Positions 14,801 through 24,320 are shown, numbered from the stretch's first letter. The stretch: DNA of 64,000 nucleotides from Antedon mediterranea (GCF_964355755.1 NC_092679.1:2478001-2542000), one strand, 5' to 3'. Notes: generated by a model not told the origin, from the sequence alone. Program-made: numbers and translations.

Positions 14801-16033
14801 TAGGCAGAAAAACAAAAACAAATTATGACTTAGACACGTTTGTTATGAAGCTGTCGATATCATCTATATACAAAAAATGATACCTTTAAGTAACAACATT
14901 TAATAGCATCAGCTCTTCAGATTAAAATTAATACTGATGATTTTAGAAAAGGAAAGTAGCAATAAAAGAGAAAGAATTTGTAAAAAAATGGGTTAAAAAA
15001 TATAGATACTATAAAAATGTATTTCTTATTTTATTTAAAAAATCATGAGTCTCCTCTCCTTAATTTCACACAGCTGACTAAGGCAGAAACACAAAAAACG
15101 ATCTGAGCATGTGCAAATGTATATAAAAGCACTTAGATAATGTACAGAGGGCAGTATAATGATATAAGCATGCAGTGAGTTAGGCAGATCATAAGTCAGC
15201 TCTCCTTAATTGCCTAAGTCACACAGCTGACTTAGGCAGAAACACAAAAAACGATCTGAGCATGTGCAAATGTATATAAAATCACTCAGATAATGTACAG
15301 AGGGCAGTATATAATGATATAAGCGCAGTGAGTTAGGCAGATCATAAGTCAGCTCTCCTTAATTGCCTAAGTCACACAGCTGACTTAGGCAGAAACACGA
15401 AAAATATAGTATATATTGATATAAGCAGTGAGTTAGGCAGATCATAAGTCAGCTCTCCTTAATTGCCTAAGTCACACAGCTGACTTAGGCAGAAACACAA
15501 AAAACGATCTGAGCATGTGCAAATGTATATAAAATCACTCAGATAATGTACAGAGGGCAGTATATAATGATATAAGCGCAGTGAGTTAGGCAGATCATAA
15601 GTCAGCTCTCCTTAATTGCCTAAGTCACACAGCTGACTTAGGCAGAAACACGAAAAATATAGTATATATTGATATAAGCAGTGAGTTAGGCAGATCATAA
15701 GTCAGCTCTCCTTAATTGCCTAAGTCACACAGCTGACTTAGGCAGAAACACGAAAAATATAGTATATATTGATATAAGCAGTGAGTTAGGCAGATCATAA
15801 GTCAGCTCTCCTTAATTGCCTAAGTCACACAGCTGACTTAGGCAGAAACACGAAAAATATAGTATATATTGATATAAGCAGTGAGTTAGGCAGATCATAA
15901 GTCAGCTCTCCTTAATTGCCTAAGTCACACAGCTGACTTAGGCAGAAACACGAAAAATATAGTATATTGATATAAGCAGTGAGTTAGGCAGATCGTAAGT
16001 CATCCCTCCTTAATTGCCTAAGTCACACAGATA
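11840..16033. repeat. Degenerate short-unit domain of the satellite (100-130 bp units)
   Basis: From about 11,840 many monomers lack the 'TTTTAGAAAA...' half of the long unit and keep only the hairpin-containing part. Two kinds alternate. One is about 128 bp and carries CTGAGCATGTGCAAATG and the TATA-like motif. The other is about 100 bp and carries ACACGAAAAATATAGTATA. At the distal edge the 100-bp kind repeats with a period of exactly 100 bp: CAGATCATAA lies at 15,591, 15,691, 15,791 and 15,891. A segment around 11,805-12,110 reappears about 1,397 bp further on, sharing the private variants AATGATAGAAGC and CTGACTTTGGCAG. Long units persist near 12,515, 12,993, 14,361 and 14,933. Confidence 0.85.
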
Positions 16034-16044
16034 GTACAAGGATT

Positions 16045-16820
16045 TTTTTTCCAAAAATGGCCAAAATATCAAGTTTTTAAAATTCCATTATTATGCTATA
16101 AAATTGCTCTATATGATCATATATTGCTTTATCATCACCTTATAGTACCATAGACACCAGTTTTATCGAAAAATAAAAGGGTCGAAAAATTGCCATTTTT
16201 GGAAAAAATCCCTGTACATTTTATTTGCTGTAATTACAAAACTATTTGTCAATATACAGTCCATTCACTTTTTGGTAAAAGCCACCAAATTATATCCATT
16301 TCTGAATTAAATTATTTTCATTATATTCCCAAGGTTTGGTGTGAAAAAAAACAGCCAAGGAATACTTGTTGTGTAGGTTTATTGCTACAGTAGTGATCGC
16401 AACAAATGCACAAAAAAAATATCTCTTAAAATAATAACATGCATGTGCTAAATCTTGAAAATGATCTCATTGACAAACTGCAAGCAAGTTAAGGATAGTG
16501 TTTGAAATCATTATTACGCCATCATCATTATGACATGATAATCATGACATCATCATTATGACATCATAATCATGACATCATCATTATGACATCATCACAA
16601 AATAAAAAGGTCGACATTTTGGGCATATTTCGAAAAAAATTCCCTATACTTAGTTTTAGGGAAATTTTCGAAAAATGGCCAAAATATCAGCTTTTTAAAA
16701 ATCAATAATTATGCGATAATATTGCCATGTATGCCCATATATTGTATTATCATCATCTTATAGGGCCATAGTAATAGTAGTTTTGTCAAAAAATAAAAGG
16801 GTCGAATTTTAGTCATAAAT
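16045..16820. repeat. Diverged direct repeat pair (about 150 bp) next to the satellite edge
   Basis: The stretch at about 16,055-16,185 (GGCCAAAATATCAAG ... AAAATAAAAGGGTCGAA) is repeated in the same orientation at about 16,677-16,806 (GGCCAAAATATCAGC ... AAAATAAAAGGGTCGAA), with the same order of landmarks between. A third partial echo (AAAATAAAAAGGTCGA) lies near 16,600. No coding potential is recognised. It is probably an old interspersed or tandem repeat; the family is unknown. Confidence 0.7.
16520..16597. repeat. 28-bp minisatellite, about 2.8 copies
   Basis: CATCATCATTATGACAT followed by a variable base and ATAATCATGA repeats with a 28-bp period. Confidence 0.85.
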
Positions 16821-17124
16821 TCGAAAAATGAAATTGATGTAACATGCGCAGACCACTCAATGTGCGTCTGCGCATTCCATTCATTTTGAGATAACATGCG
16901 TAATGTTCTGAAAAGTTAAAATAATAAATTAACTAAAATATGTATGCAATATTTGTAACTCTAAACCTGTCCTTTAGGTTTAGGCTGATCACAAACAAAC
17001 AAACCCACAAACAAACACAAACATACTGGCTAATAGACCTAAATATTGTGTATGGTTTTCACAAACAAATGAACATTCCCCTTTGACTCCACATCAATCA
17101 ATATCAATAAACTGATAAAATACT
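16821..17124. other. Intergenic, no gene seen
   Basis: AT-rich sequence with a short (AAAC)n-like stretch near 16,993-17,020 and no supported feature. It separates the satellite-flanking repeat from the 3' end of the CXorf65-like gene. Confidence 0.6.
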
Positions 17125-17130
17125 TTTATT
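17125..17130 (-). other. Candidate poly(A) signal of the CXorf65-like gene
   Basis: AATAAA on the minus strand, 104 nt beyond the stop codon. It is the first AATAAA after that stop, and the context (GCAATAAAAGTA) is plausible. Cleavage is inferred, not shown. Confidence 0.5.
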
Positions 17131-17233
17131 GCAACTTTTGGGTTGAATTGTACAATGAAGCACGTTGATCCATTGAAATAATATACAAATGCAAATCAAA
17201 CGTTCAACAAACGTTTGTGAAATTGTCTACTGT

Positions 17234-17910
17234 TCAGTCTCGCGTGTTAGCACGTCCATATTTTCGACATCTTTTCTTCATCGGTGTCTTGTTGCTCGGC
17301 ATCAGTGACTTACTGACGTGGGAACCATCAGCTGATGACTGCAGTCTATAGTTGGGCAGTAAGTCTTCGTATCTCTCAAGAAGAGGAACAAATTTATAAG
17401 TAATTTTACGAGCGAATGTTTCCTCCTCTGACGACAGTGCTGCTGTCTCTTCGTCAGGTGACTGATAATCCGGCAAGCGACCAACCAGAATGTAGCTATT
17501 ATTTGGCGGTAATAATTTCTCAGCGCTTTCGTATTGAAATTTTCCTAATTCCTTTATAACACCTAAGAACCAAATGTGAATAAAATTCGTAATTTCACAT
17601 AAGTATATCCTATATCGTATCAGAACGATTACTGTTAAATGAAATATATAATAATACATTGGAAACGTAAGCCTATACTAGGTGACAACTAAACTAGAGA
17701 TCAACAATAAAAACACCAGATTCGGGCAATCAAAACAAAAAAATGAAAATTTTAAAATGCAAGCATACCCGTCTCATCTGCTAAGTCGATGTCAAAGTTC
17801 GAATTTCCATATCCACATCTTATTCGAATGTTTCGGAGTAAGTTGATGACTGTACAGGATGGGTTAAACAGCAAGGATTGGTTGAAGCCATATCGAACAG
17901 TTATAAACAT
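17234..17910 (-). CDS. CXorf65-like small protein, two coding exons (17,769-17,910 and 17,234-17,562)
   Basis: The minus strand encodes a 156-residue protein from two exons. Exon 1 (142 nt) starts at the ATG at 17,910 (MFITVRYGFNQ...) and ends ...DLADETG at the donor GTATGC. The 206-nt intron ends TTCTTAG, and exon 2 (329 nt) continues in phase (VIKELGKFQYES...) to TGA at 17,234. The protein resembles the uncharacterised CXorf65 family in three places, as I recall it: the MFI start followed by a beta-strand-like, ubiquitin-fold-like N-terminus, the D-L-x-D-E-T-G motif, and KLLPPNNSYILVGR, which aligns with the family's K-FL-x-R-N-S-Y-Y segment. The tail is serine- and acid-rich, then basic (MKKRCRKYGR). 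The frame is also open upstream of the ATG in this exon with no nearer in-frame ATG; family similarity begins at this Met. Function is unknown. No signal peptide or membrane segment is evident. Family identity is probable, not proven. Confidence 0.75.
17563..17768 (-). other. Intron of the CXorf65-like gene
   Basis: The intron is 206 nt with donor GTATGC, acceptor TTGGTTCTTAG and phase 1. The glycine of DETG is split across it. Its phase and motif continuity are the main support for joining the two exons. Confidence 0.75.
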
Positions 17911-18599
17911 GACTGCAACAGAGCTGCGCCTTTTTGTGGAGTCCACAAGCAGGAGAGTACCGTAAACTGAAATACAAGCCGTCTCTATTATTTTCTTTGA
18001 CTACTGTTTACACTGATAATAGAGTCTCTATCTAAGAGCAGGCGCAGGTGTTAATTTCTCGATTCTATTTGAATTAAGATGCAAAGTGGAAATGAGATTT
18101 CTTTCCGCAGCGTTGTGTGAAAAATAATGATGATAATAAATGTACAAAATTATATAACAAGTAGTACAGCCTTCGGCGAATAAAGGTCGGTTGTTGTCTT
18201 AGGGATGAAGTCCTATTATTAAGAAACTCACGCGTTCATTAAAATGGGCTGCGTAATGCATGGTGTGCATTCTATATTGTTACTATTATAAAGAGTAAAT
18301 TTACATTTCAATAAAGTGCAATCTCCACCCTACTGTGACACTTCAATTGTCAAAAAGTCAAATGATTCTAACAACCACGAAAGCGAAAGGAGGTGCTTTA
18401 ATATGTGTCGAAAAAACAATCACAAACGACACTTCAGCGATCAGTCGCTTGTACTTGTTGGTGAAATTACTTTTGTTGCGTCCAACATCACTAGGTCGAA
18501 ACCAATGGATAAAAATGAGAGAAAGAATTACAGTAGTGATTATTGTTCCGGAAAACTTTCAAGCTAAAGAAGTGGTGTGAAATCCAATAATTTTATTTT

Positions 18600-18760
18600 G
18601 CCATGAATCTTCTTAAGTCATCTACGTCACAGCCAATAACCAGGCCTAATCGAACTGAAACCGCGGTTCCTGCGCAGTTAAAAGAAGGTTGTCTATTTTG
18701 TAACATTGTGTGCGGCCCGCGCGCTGGCGGCAAGATACATTGGACGTTTGATCATTTTTT
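18600..18760. promoter_or_regulatory. GC-rich promoter-like patch with CRE-like and CCAAT motifs
   Basis: Within an AT-rich intergenic region this stretch contains TACGTCAC (CRE-like, about 18,623) directly followed by AGCCAAT (CCAAT box), then AACCGCGGTT and GCGGCCCGCGCGCTGGCGG. The dense CpGs and motif pairing look like a TATA-less promoter. Which transcript it would drive is unclear: the CXorf65-like gene starts about 700 bp away on the minus strand. This is inference from motifs only. Confidence 0.3.
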
Positions 18761-19852
18761 CCATGGCATTTGACTGGTCACTAGCCAGGAATCATCATAG
18801 GATGGGACATCATATTAGGAGACAGTACTCACTTTAGAAGAAGCACACTTCGATTTATGCTGTGCATATCAATAAATAAATAAAAATATATTGTAAATTT
18901 CTCTCACAGTTTTGTTTTATTCAAGCAATCTGCTTTGTTTACCAAATGAGAAAAACAAATTTCTCGACCTATTTATAGATCATGGTGTGTTTAATCGAAA
19001 AAAAAATACAATCATGTAATAAAAGAATGTAAAAGATATTTAACAGGAATGTGAATTGAAAAGAATACATATCTGTACACAATGACGTTAACACAATACT
19101 ATACGCATGTATATGCATATATTTACTATTAAAGTGCAACAGATTTCACACAAATACGGTTCATTCAATTCACATTCCAGTTGGTTTTCCATTTTTATAT
19201 TAAAATAAGTTTTGTTATAAATATTTATTACTAACTACACTTCCCACTAAACTTGTTTACATATACAAACTATAATGGAGCGATCTCATGACAATGAGCA
19301 AGAAAAAAAAGAACGAAAACCGCAGTATCGTTGTTTCTATCTATAGAAACGGTCGCCGTAAAACAAAATAAACGGTGAGCTTTTATAAATTCGATGTTTA
19401 ATTTTAACAATGACATATCTTGGATAAAGACAGAATATGTGAAACATTCGGACATTTAACCTTTAACAATTTCATTTGCTTGAAACTTTGTTTTTGTTTT
19501 AACTTACATACTGTCAGTGTTGTTGGGCACTGACACACAAGGCGTTAAACTGTAGTAGTCGGACTGTATCTACAAGTGAACACACAATTCGGCTTTTTAC
19601 AACGGAGACAAAATCTGAATATTTATGAGCTGTCAAACGATTTAATACAACAATATTTAGTTTGACATGAATATTAATGAGCGCCAATCATGAATTTATT
19701 AATAAATTATGATTTTTTTTAAAGACAATGCATATACAGAATATAGAAATTCATTTACCAGCATTGGTACAGTTTTTACATATAACAGCAAAATGTTTTT
19801 ACCTTAGCTAATTCAATGAATATTTCATATAACAAAAAATAAAAATTACCAA

Positions 19853-19946
19853 ATATGAATATTCATGACTCATAATTAGCATAAAATTAATATTCATGTT
19901 TCAAAATCACGATTATGAATATTCATGAGTCATAATTAACATAAAC
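19853..19946. repeat. Short direct repeat with ATGAATATTCAT palindromes
   Basis: TATGAATATTCATGA followed by a CTCATAATTA/GTCATAATTA block and CATAAA occurs twice, about 60 bp apart. The palindrome is of a kind bound by paired homeodomain or POU proteins. Related AATATTAATGAG and ATATTCATGAGG motifs lie nearby. Confidence 0.6.
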
Positions 19947-21775
19947 TGTATTCATTATAACTATTTCTGTTTAAATGGATATCTAAATATCTAAATATTC
20001 ATGAGGTATCGTTTTCTTGTCAAATTTATGAATACAAACAATAATTAGTTAAATTACTAAAATTTGATCAAATGACATTAAAAAAAAACATGTTTATAAT
20101 TTGTTATTTAAAAATGACAGCACTAAACGTCTAACAACTATCACATATAAACATACTTACAACACACAGGTTTTCTGTTTGTGTTTTTACTCTTGCAGAG
20201 AATTTTTTACGAATGGTCGAAGACAAGAACGTACAGAGAAAGACGACTTTACATGGTTAATGTGACCACGTACTAACAAATACCTATACATATATTCTCC
20301 CTTCAGTCTATTTACACTAAAACATACATTATTTAAAACACCCATTTTCTCAGTAACCACCAGAAGTGAACAGCTTAGCTTTACAATTGAATCCAAATCT
20401 TTCATCATTTCAACAAAGTTGTTATGAAATGATAAAAACTGGAGATAGAAACTGGGTATCACAAAATATTGTAAATGTCGGGTTGAAAACTTGTTCTGTT
20501 AGACTATAGAGCTGTGAATGTATGGTTATCACTATACCTCAGCTAATAATAGACCTTGTCTGCTTTTAAAAAATAATTTAATTTATTAAATTTAAACAGC
20601 ATCGATGAATAAAATTTATTCAGTGCGAGTGCAATTGTAAATTTCACTCTTATAAACTTGGTCATTACGCATTCCCCAACGTCGGTGTGATAATAATATT
20701 TGGGATGATACATTACTGTCATTTTCCCCGCTTATCTTATATTTCTGAACACATATTCTTCATAATGAAAATGAACAAAAATGAGATCAAAAATCAATGT
20801 GAACGCTATCTATCACTTGAAGCCGTGGATAAATGCAAATACAATTGACATGTTTAGCACCTTCAAATCAACCCAATTTAGATTTCGTAATACTAGGAAT
20901 AATAAATAGTTGAAATTTATATTCATTTTTTTTTTAATAGAGAAAGGTTTAAAACAATCAAGGTTAAAATTGATTATTAAATATTACAATTTTCAAGAAT
21001 AAAATAAAAAAATGATTGATAAAATAGAATTTCATTAAATAAAATCAGCATTTATATTTTTTTACAATACATTTTGATGTAAGGTGTCTTTACTAAACTA
21101 TTATTTTATTATATTTATTGTTGAATTAGCTGATTTTGTAAAAATAATCCATTCATATCATTGTTATGTAATTAAATATCCTTTTAATCCTTTGAATAAA
21201 TTGATATAATCAGATGCTTAACTCATAGAGGAAAAAAAAAATTTTTTTTTCCTCCATGCTAACTCAAACACTCAAAACATACACATATAAAAATGGATCA
21301 CAATGTCAGCATATTGTATAATATTAAAAATATAAATAAATAAAATGTCCATGTGACACATTAGTTAACATTCCTTGTATACACAACAAGTAAACAAGAA
21401 TATTTCAGAGATATTCACAAGTCTAAAATGGATGGAATAAAACAAACTAGTGTACTTTTTTTTTCTATAAATAGATTCATCGTCTAAAGGCCCAGAAAAT
21501 CAAAACTTTTATATTTAAAAACCGAATAAATTAAAATACCATATTATAAGAGCTGTCTTAATCTTACATGTGTCCTTTATTTTTTGCAGAGCTCAAATAA
21601 TCTTGTATTAGTTTGTAACCCCACCCAACTAAATAAATACATTTTAATGTTATTTTAACGGCCTATACCATGAAAAGCATGTGATAGAGTTTGCAACAGA
21701 TAGAGATGAAGAGATTTTATACCATTATATTCTAACTAAAAGGTTTTTAATAATAATGACTTGTGAATGTGTTTG

Positions 21776-22063
21776 TAAAGCCTGGTTTCCATAAAATCGC
21801 TATACCCTTTCCACTGAAATCGCTACACGCGCAGATGTCGCCGACATGCATCGGGGAGGTCGCCCCGATTCATCGCAGACAAATCGGCAAAGTTCAACCA
21901 TGTTCAACTTTGCCGATTTTGTCGGCGATGAATCGTATACGCGTGTACCAAAGAATATTTAGCGCTCGCGTACTAGATCCCCGATAAATTCTAGCGTTTC
22001 CATAGAATCGTTACGCTCTAAGTCGGCGACACGGTGTAGCGATTTTATGGAAATCAGGCTTTA
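21776..22063. mobile_element. 288-bp foldback element (MITE) with 27-bp terminal inverted repeats, just downstream of the Meis stop
   Basis: The left end TAAAGCCTGGTTTCCATA continues to AAATCGCTA and is mirrored by the right end TAGCGATTTTATGG...AGGCTTTA with one mismatch over 27 bases. The element is GC- and CpG-rich against an AT-rich background. It contains an internal perfect hairpin at 21,884-21,918: TCGGCAAAGTT, a short loop, AACTTTGCCGA. No transposase frame is seen, so it would be non-autonomous. The terminal TA could be a Tc1/mariner-type target duplication. It lies about 95 bp past the Meis stop codon, so it may be transcribed in the 3' UTR. Confidence 0.8.
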
Positions 22064-22156
22064 GTGAGAATAAGAACAACTTCCCTAAATACAAGTTTAC
22101 AATTTAAAAGGACGGTCAATAAATTAGGGACGGTCAGCGGATTATTTCAACAACGG

Positions 22157-22401
22157 TCAGTTTGAGTGCAGGTCCATATGAGAGTCGACATCATTGGGGT
22201 TCATCAGAGCTGGTGGGCTGTGATTGGATGACAAACCATGACTAGTTGGCATATGCGCCATCATCATAGCATGATGGGCGTGGTTCGGTAGAAGCATCGC
22301 CTGCGAATGAACTGTTGGATGGTACTGGGAGATTTGGGGATGGGCGTATGTAGAACCGCTCATGTTCATACTTGCCATGGATGAGGTCATGATTTCACCA
22401 C
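22157..22401 (-). CDS. meis: Meis terminal coding exon: long His/Met/Ser-rich C-terminus
   Basis: The acceptor TTTACTCCAG is followed by GGEIMTSSMASMNMSGS, then a His/Met/Pro-rich tail (HPQISQYHP..., PNHAHHAMMMAH, SPPALMNPNDVDSHMDLHSN) and TGA at 22,157-22,159. It aligns in character and order with the long vertebrate Meis1/Meis2 tail (PSYTPPQMTPHP..., HHPAMMMH..., MLNSVDPNV...MDIHAQ, as recalled). This tail carries transcriptional activation function in vertebrate Meis. A hydrophobic open run continues upstream of the acceptor (FDCLYLF), but the acceptor and phase favour the start given. Confidence 0.93.
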
Positions 22402-22981
22402 CTGGAGTAAACAAATACAAACAATCAAACATGAATATCTTTAAAAAAATATACCATTCAAATAATAATGTAAAAGTCTATACTTGTTCCCACCTAAATC
22501 CTAAATTATTACTTTCAATTTCTCATAATTTAGAAATATAATCATAAAAGGACACATAATCCAAAAAAATTTCTTTGTATAGAATTTAGAAAGAATCATT
22601 AAAAGCATTAATAATTACCACAAATAATCAATGTAATAACTATAATTGTTGTATAATTTAAATAATATTACATTACATAGTGTATATACAGTTATTGCTT
22701 TATAGCCGATTGCTGTACATTTACAGCTATGTAAATCCTGCAGATTTAAATTTGATAAATTAAAAGTGAAACCATTACACTACTTTTAGTACTACATGTT
22801 AATTTTTGTGCAAATCTATGCGACTATTAACTCTAAACACAGCCTTCGGACAAAACAGATGATGTAAACATCGACGATAAGAATCACCTACACTTATAAA
22901 CAACGATGAAGTTCATTGTGCATTAGTACGTACATCCAGATATTCTACGGTAAGCTCTGTCTACATCCAGATATTCTACGG

Positions 22982-23143
22982 TAAGCTCTGTCTACACTAT
23001 CAAACTAGTTTGACAAAAAAAGTGTGATGTGCCTAAATATGGTACTGATATGCTTAAATATGGTAGCGATATGACATCTCTATGTCCATATATGCATAGA
23101 CATTTTTTTGTCACATAAAGTTTCATAGTGTAGACAGAGCTTA
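22982..23143. mobile_element. Foldback MITE family A, copy 1
   Basis: Left end TAAGCTCTGTCTACACTA... and right end ...TAGTGTAGACAGAGCTTA are inverted repeats. The core has GACAAAAAAAGTGTGATGTG, AAATATGGTA and TGTCCATATATG landmarks. A 31-bp tandem duplication ending TAAGCTCTGTC precedes it. Confidence 0.9.
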
Positions 23144-23175
23144 AAACTACTTCTAATTTCTAGTGCATACATACA

Positions 23176-23201
23176 TAGGGGTCAGGGGTCAGGGGTCAGG
23201 G
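23176..23201. repeat. GGGTCAG microsatellite, about 3.5 copies
   Basis: Short tandem repeat AGGGGTC AGGGGTC AGGGGTC AGGG with a 7-bp period. Confidence 0.85.
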
Positions 23202-23499
23202 AGTGATAATGTCTCATTATTCATGTTGGATGTACTGATGTAAGTGAACTAAGAAATTTGTATATTTTATTTTTATAATGTGGTAATTTGTTTCTAGTTT
23301 TTTTCTCTTGTATATGATACTGACATCTTTCATTCGTAAATGTTTTATGAATATGAAGATGAATAAACAATTTTATTTTTTATAAACCTTCTTAGTATGC
23401 TTCCTTGCATGTGGTCATTTTAAATTAAAAAAAAATATTTAATTACATTTTCTTGAGAATAAAATTTGTTGGTAGATGTTTTGTGGAAAGCAGCCCCTT

Positions 23500-23690
23500 G
23501 TATTAAGGATGTCCCTTATGTTATGTTTGTCCCTCCAATGATGTTTGCCCCTTATGATGATTTTTGTCCCCCCCCCCACCAACACCCCCACCCCCAAATG
23601 ATGTTTGTCCCCCCCCCCCCCCCCTGGCCAATAATGTTTGTCCCTCCAATGATATTTGCCCCTTATGATGATGTTTGTCACTTGGTGGAG
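23500..23690. repeat. Low-complexity block of ATGATGTTTGTCCC-type units and poly-C runs
   Basis: Variants of (A)ATGATGTTTGTCCC(C) and CCCTTATGATG recur about seven times, broken by C runs near 23,568-23,598 and 23,609-23,625. The block ends about 60-70 bp from the 105-bp Meis exon on its 3' side. The long open frames here follow from the repeats and are not genes. Confidence 0.85.
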
Positions 23691-23761
23691 TCCCGTCCAA
23701 ACAAATAGTGTAAAAAATTAACAGCAACCTGCTTAGTACAGGTGAGGATGCCATTCATTAC

Positions 23762-23866
23762 CCGGTGGGCGCAAATGCATCGATGGTTGCTGACCGTCCA
23801 TCATGAAGCTGCCAATGGGTTGGTTATCGGAACCGTAGCCTGGTCCACCACCAAGTCCGCCAGGCA
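23762..23866 (-). CDS. meis: Meis exon: glycine-rich segment and conserved MDGQQ motif
   Basis: The exon is 105 nt, with acceptor TTATCTTGCAG and phase 1 in and out. It reads VPGGLGGGPGYGSDNQPIGS then FMMDGQQPSMHLRPPG. IGSFMMDGQQ with a following RPPG matches the vertebrate Meis phrase MGGFVMDGQQ...IRAPG. The glycine-rich insertion makes it slightly longer than the vertebrate equivalent as I recall it. The donor is GTAATG. If it is not used, the frame continues for eight codons (NEWHPHLY) to a stop at about 23,735, giving a short C-terminus. Confidence 0.93.
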
Positions 23867-24049
23867 CTGCAAGATAAAAGACGATTGAGACATTACAATA
23901 AAGATTAAGAGACAATCTTATATATCAAAATATAACATTTCTGAGTTATACATGCTGGGTAGAAATTGATTGATAATCAAATTCTTTATTAGGCTTAAAA
24001 ACAGAAATTAAAAAAACATTCATTCATTCATTCTTACCTTACAAATTTA

Positions 24050-24186
24050 TAAGTTCTGTCTACACTATCAAACTAGTTTGACAAAAAAGTGTGATATGGG
24101 GGTGATATGCCCAAATATATATCATATCCATATATGGGCACATCACATTTTTTTGTCACATGAAGTTTGATAGTGTAGACAGAGAA
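24050..24186. mobile_element. Foldback MITE family A, copy 2
   Basis: TAAGTTCTGTCTACACTATC...GACAAAAAAGTGTGATATG at the left is mirrored by CACATCACATTTTTTTGTCA...GATAGTGTAGACAGAG at the right. Confidence 0.9.
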
Positions 24187-24254
24187 CATCCAAATAACAA
24201 CAACAATACCTTGATTTTAAGATGAGAGCAAACTCATGTTTACTATTATGCAGT

Positions 24255-24320
24255 TTAGGTAATGATTCTGGTACTAGAACAGAGCTAGAATCGAACCAAT
24301 ACCCCTGACAAACCAATGCA
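24255..24320 (-). mobile_element. tRNA-like (SINE-type) relic, low confidence
   Basis: The minus strand reads GGTTCGATTC at 24,298-24,289, a good RNA polymerase III B-box, with an imperfect A-box-like TTGCATTGGTTTG upstream. No intact cloverleaf was folded by eye. It may be a decayed tRNA-derived SINE or chance. Confidence 0.25.

Larger units (their letters stand above)
1..16033. repeat. Satellite array, ~476-bp unit, about 29 long units plus short derivatives
   Basis: The whole left quarter of the window is a head-to-tail array. The landmark CACTGATGATTTTAG recurs about every 475-477 bp from position 172 to about 11,600, then at wider and irregular spacing to about 14,930. Each long unit contains two copies of a 26-base hairpin (GCCTAAGTCA, six-base loop, TGACTTAGGC), the motif TATATAAAAG, and the repeated phrase AGTGAGTTAGGCAG. 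Units differ by scattered substitutions and by A-run length. The left edge runs off the window. The right edge is a sharp break at about 16,033 in the loop of a hairpin copy. Each unit has a 60-odd-codon open frame, but it is judged not to be a gene because A-run changes break it in many units. I cannot say whether the array is centromeric, subtelomeric or interstitial. Confidence 0.97.
17911..21775. other. Intergenic DNA and probable Meis 3' UTR or flank; no gene recognised
   Basis: This is mostly AT-rich. Three things stand out. At 18,316-18,580 two overlapping plus-strand frames of about 80 codons stay open, but neither resembles a protein I know. At 18,600-18,800 there is a GC-rich, CpG-containing patch. 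At 19,850-19,950 there is a repeated ATGAATATTCATGA-type palindrome. The high-coordinate end probably includes the Meis 3' UTR: minus-strand AATAAA motifs occur from about 21,575 downwards (for example near 21,115), but none can be chosen by eye. Confidence 0.5.
22402..23761 (-). other. Meis intron (about 1.4 kb) before the terminal exon
   Basis: It holds one foldback MITE (22,982-23,143), a 31-bp tandem duplication that includes the MITE end (22,931-22,992), a GGGTCA(G) microsatellite near 23,178-23,200 and a C-rich low-complexity block (23,500-23,690). The open frames on both strands in the last block are by-products of simple sequence. Confidence 0.8.

Noticed and set aside
1-16033. The repeat array as a CRISPR array
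   Set aside because: The unit is about 476 bp with no unique spacers between short repeats, and the surroundings are eukaryotic with spliced genes.
23439-23754. Gly- or Pro-rich frames on both strands near the 105-bp Meis exon
   Set aside because: They are produced by poly-C runs and ATGATGTTTGTCCC repeats. Neither is in phase with the Meis splice sites.
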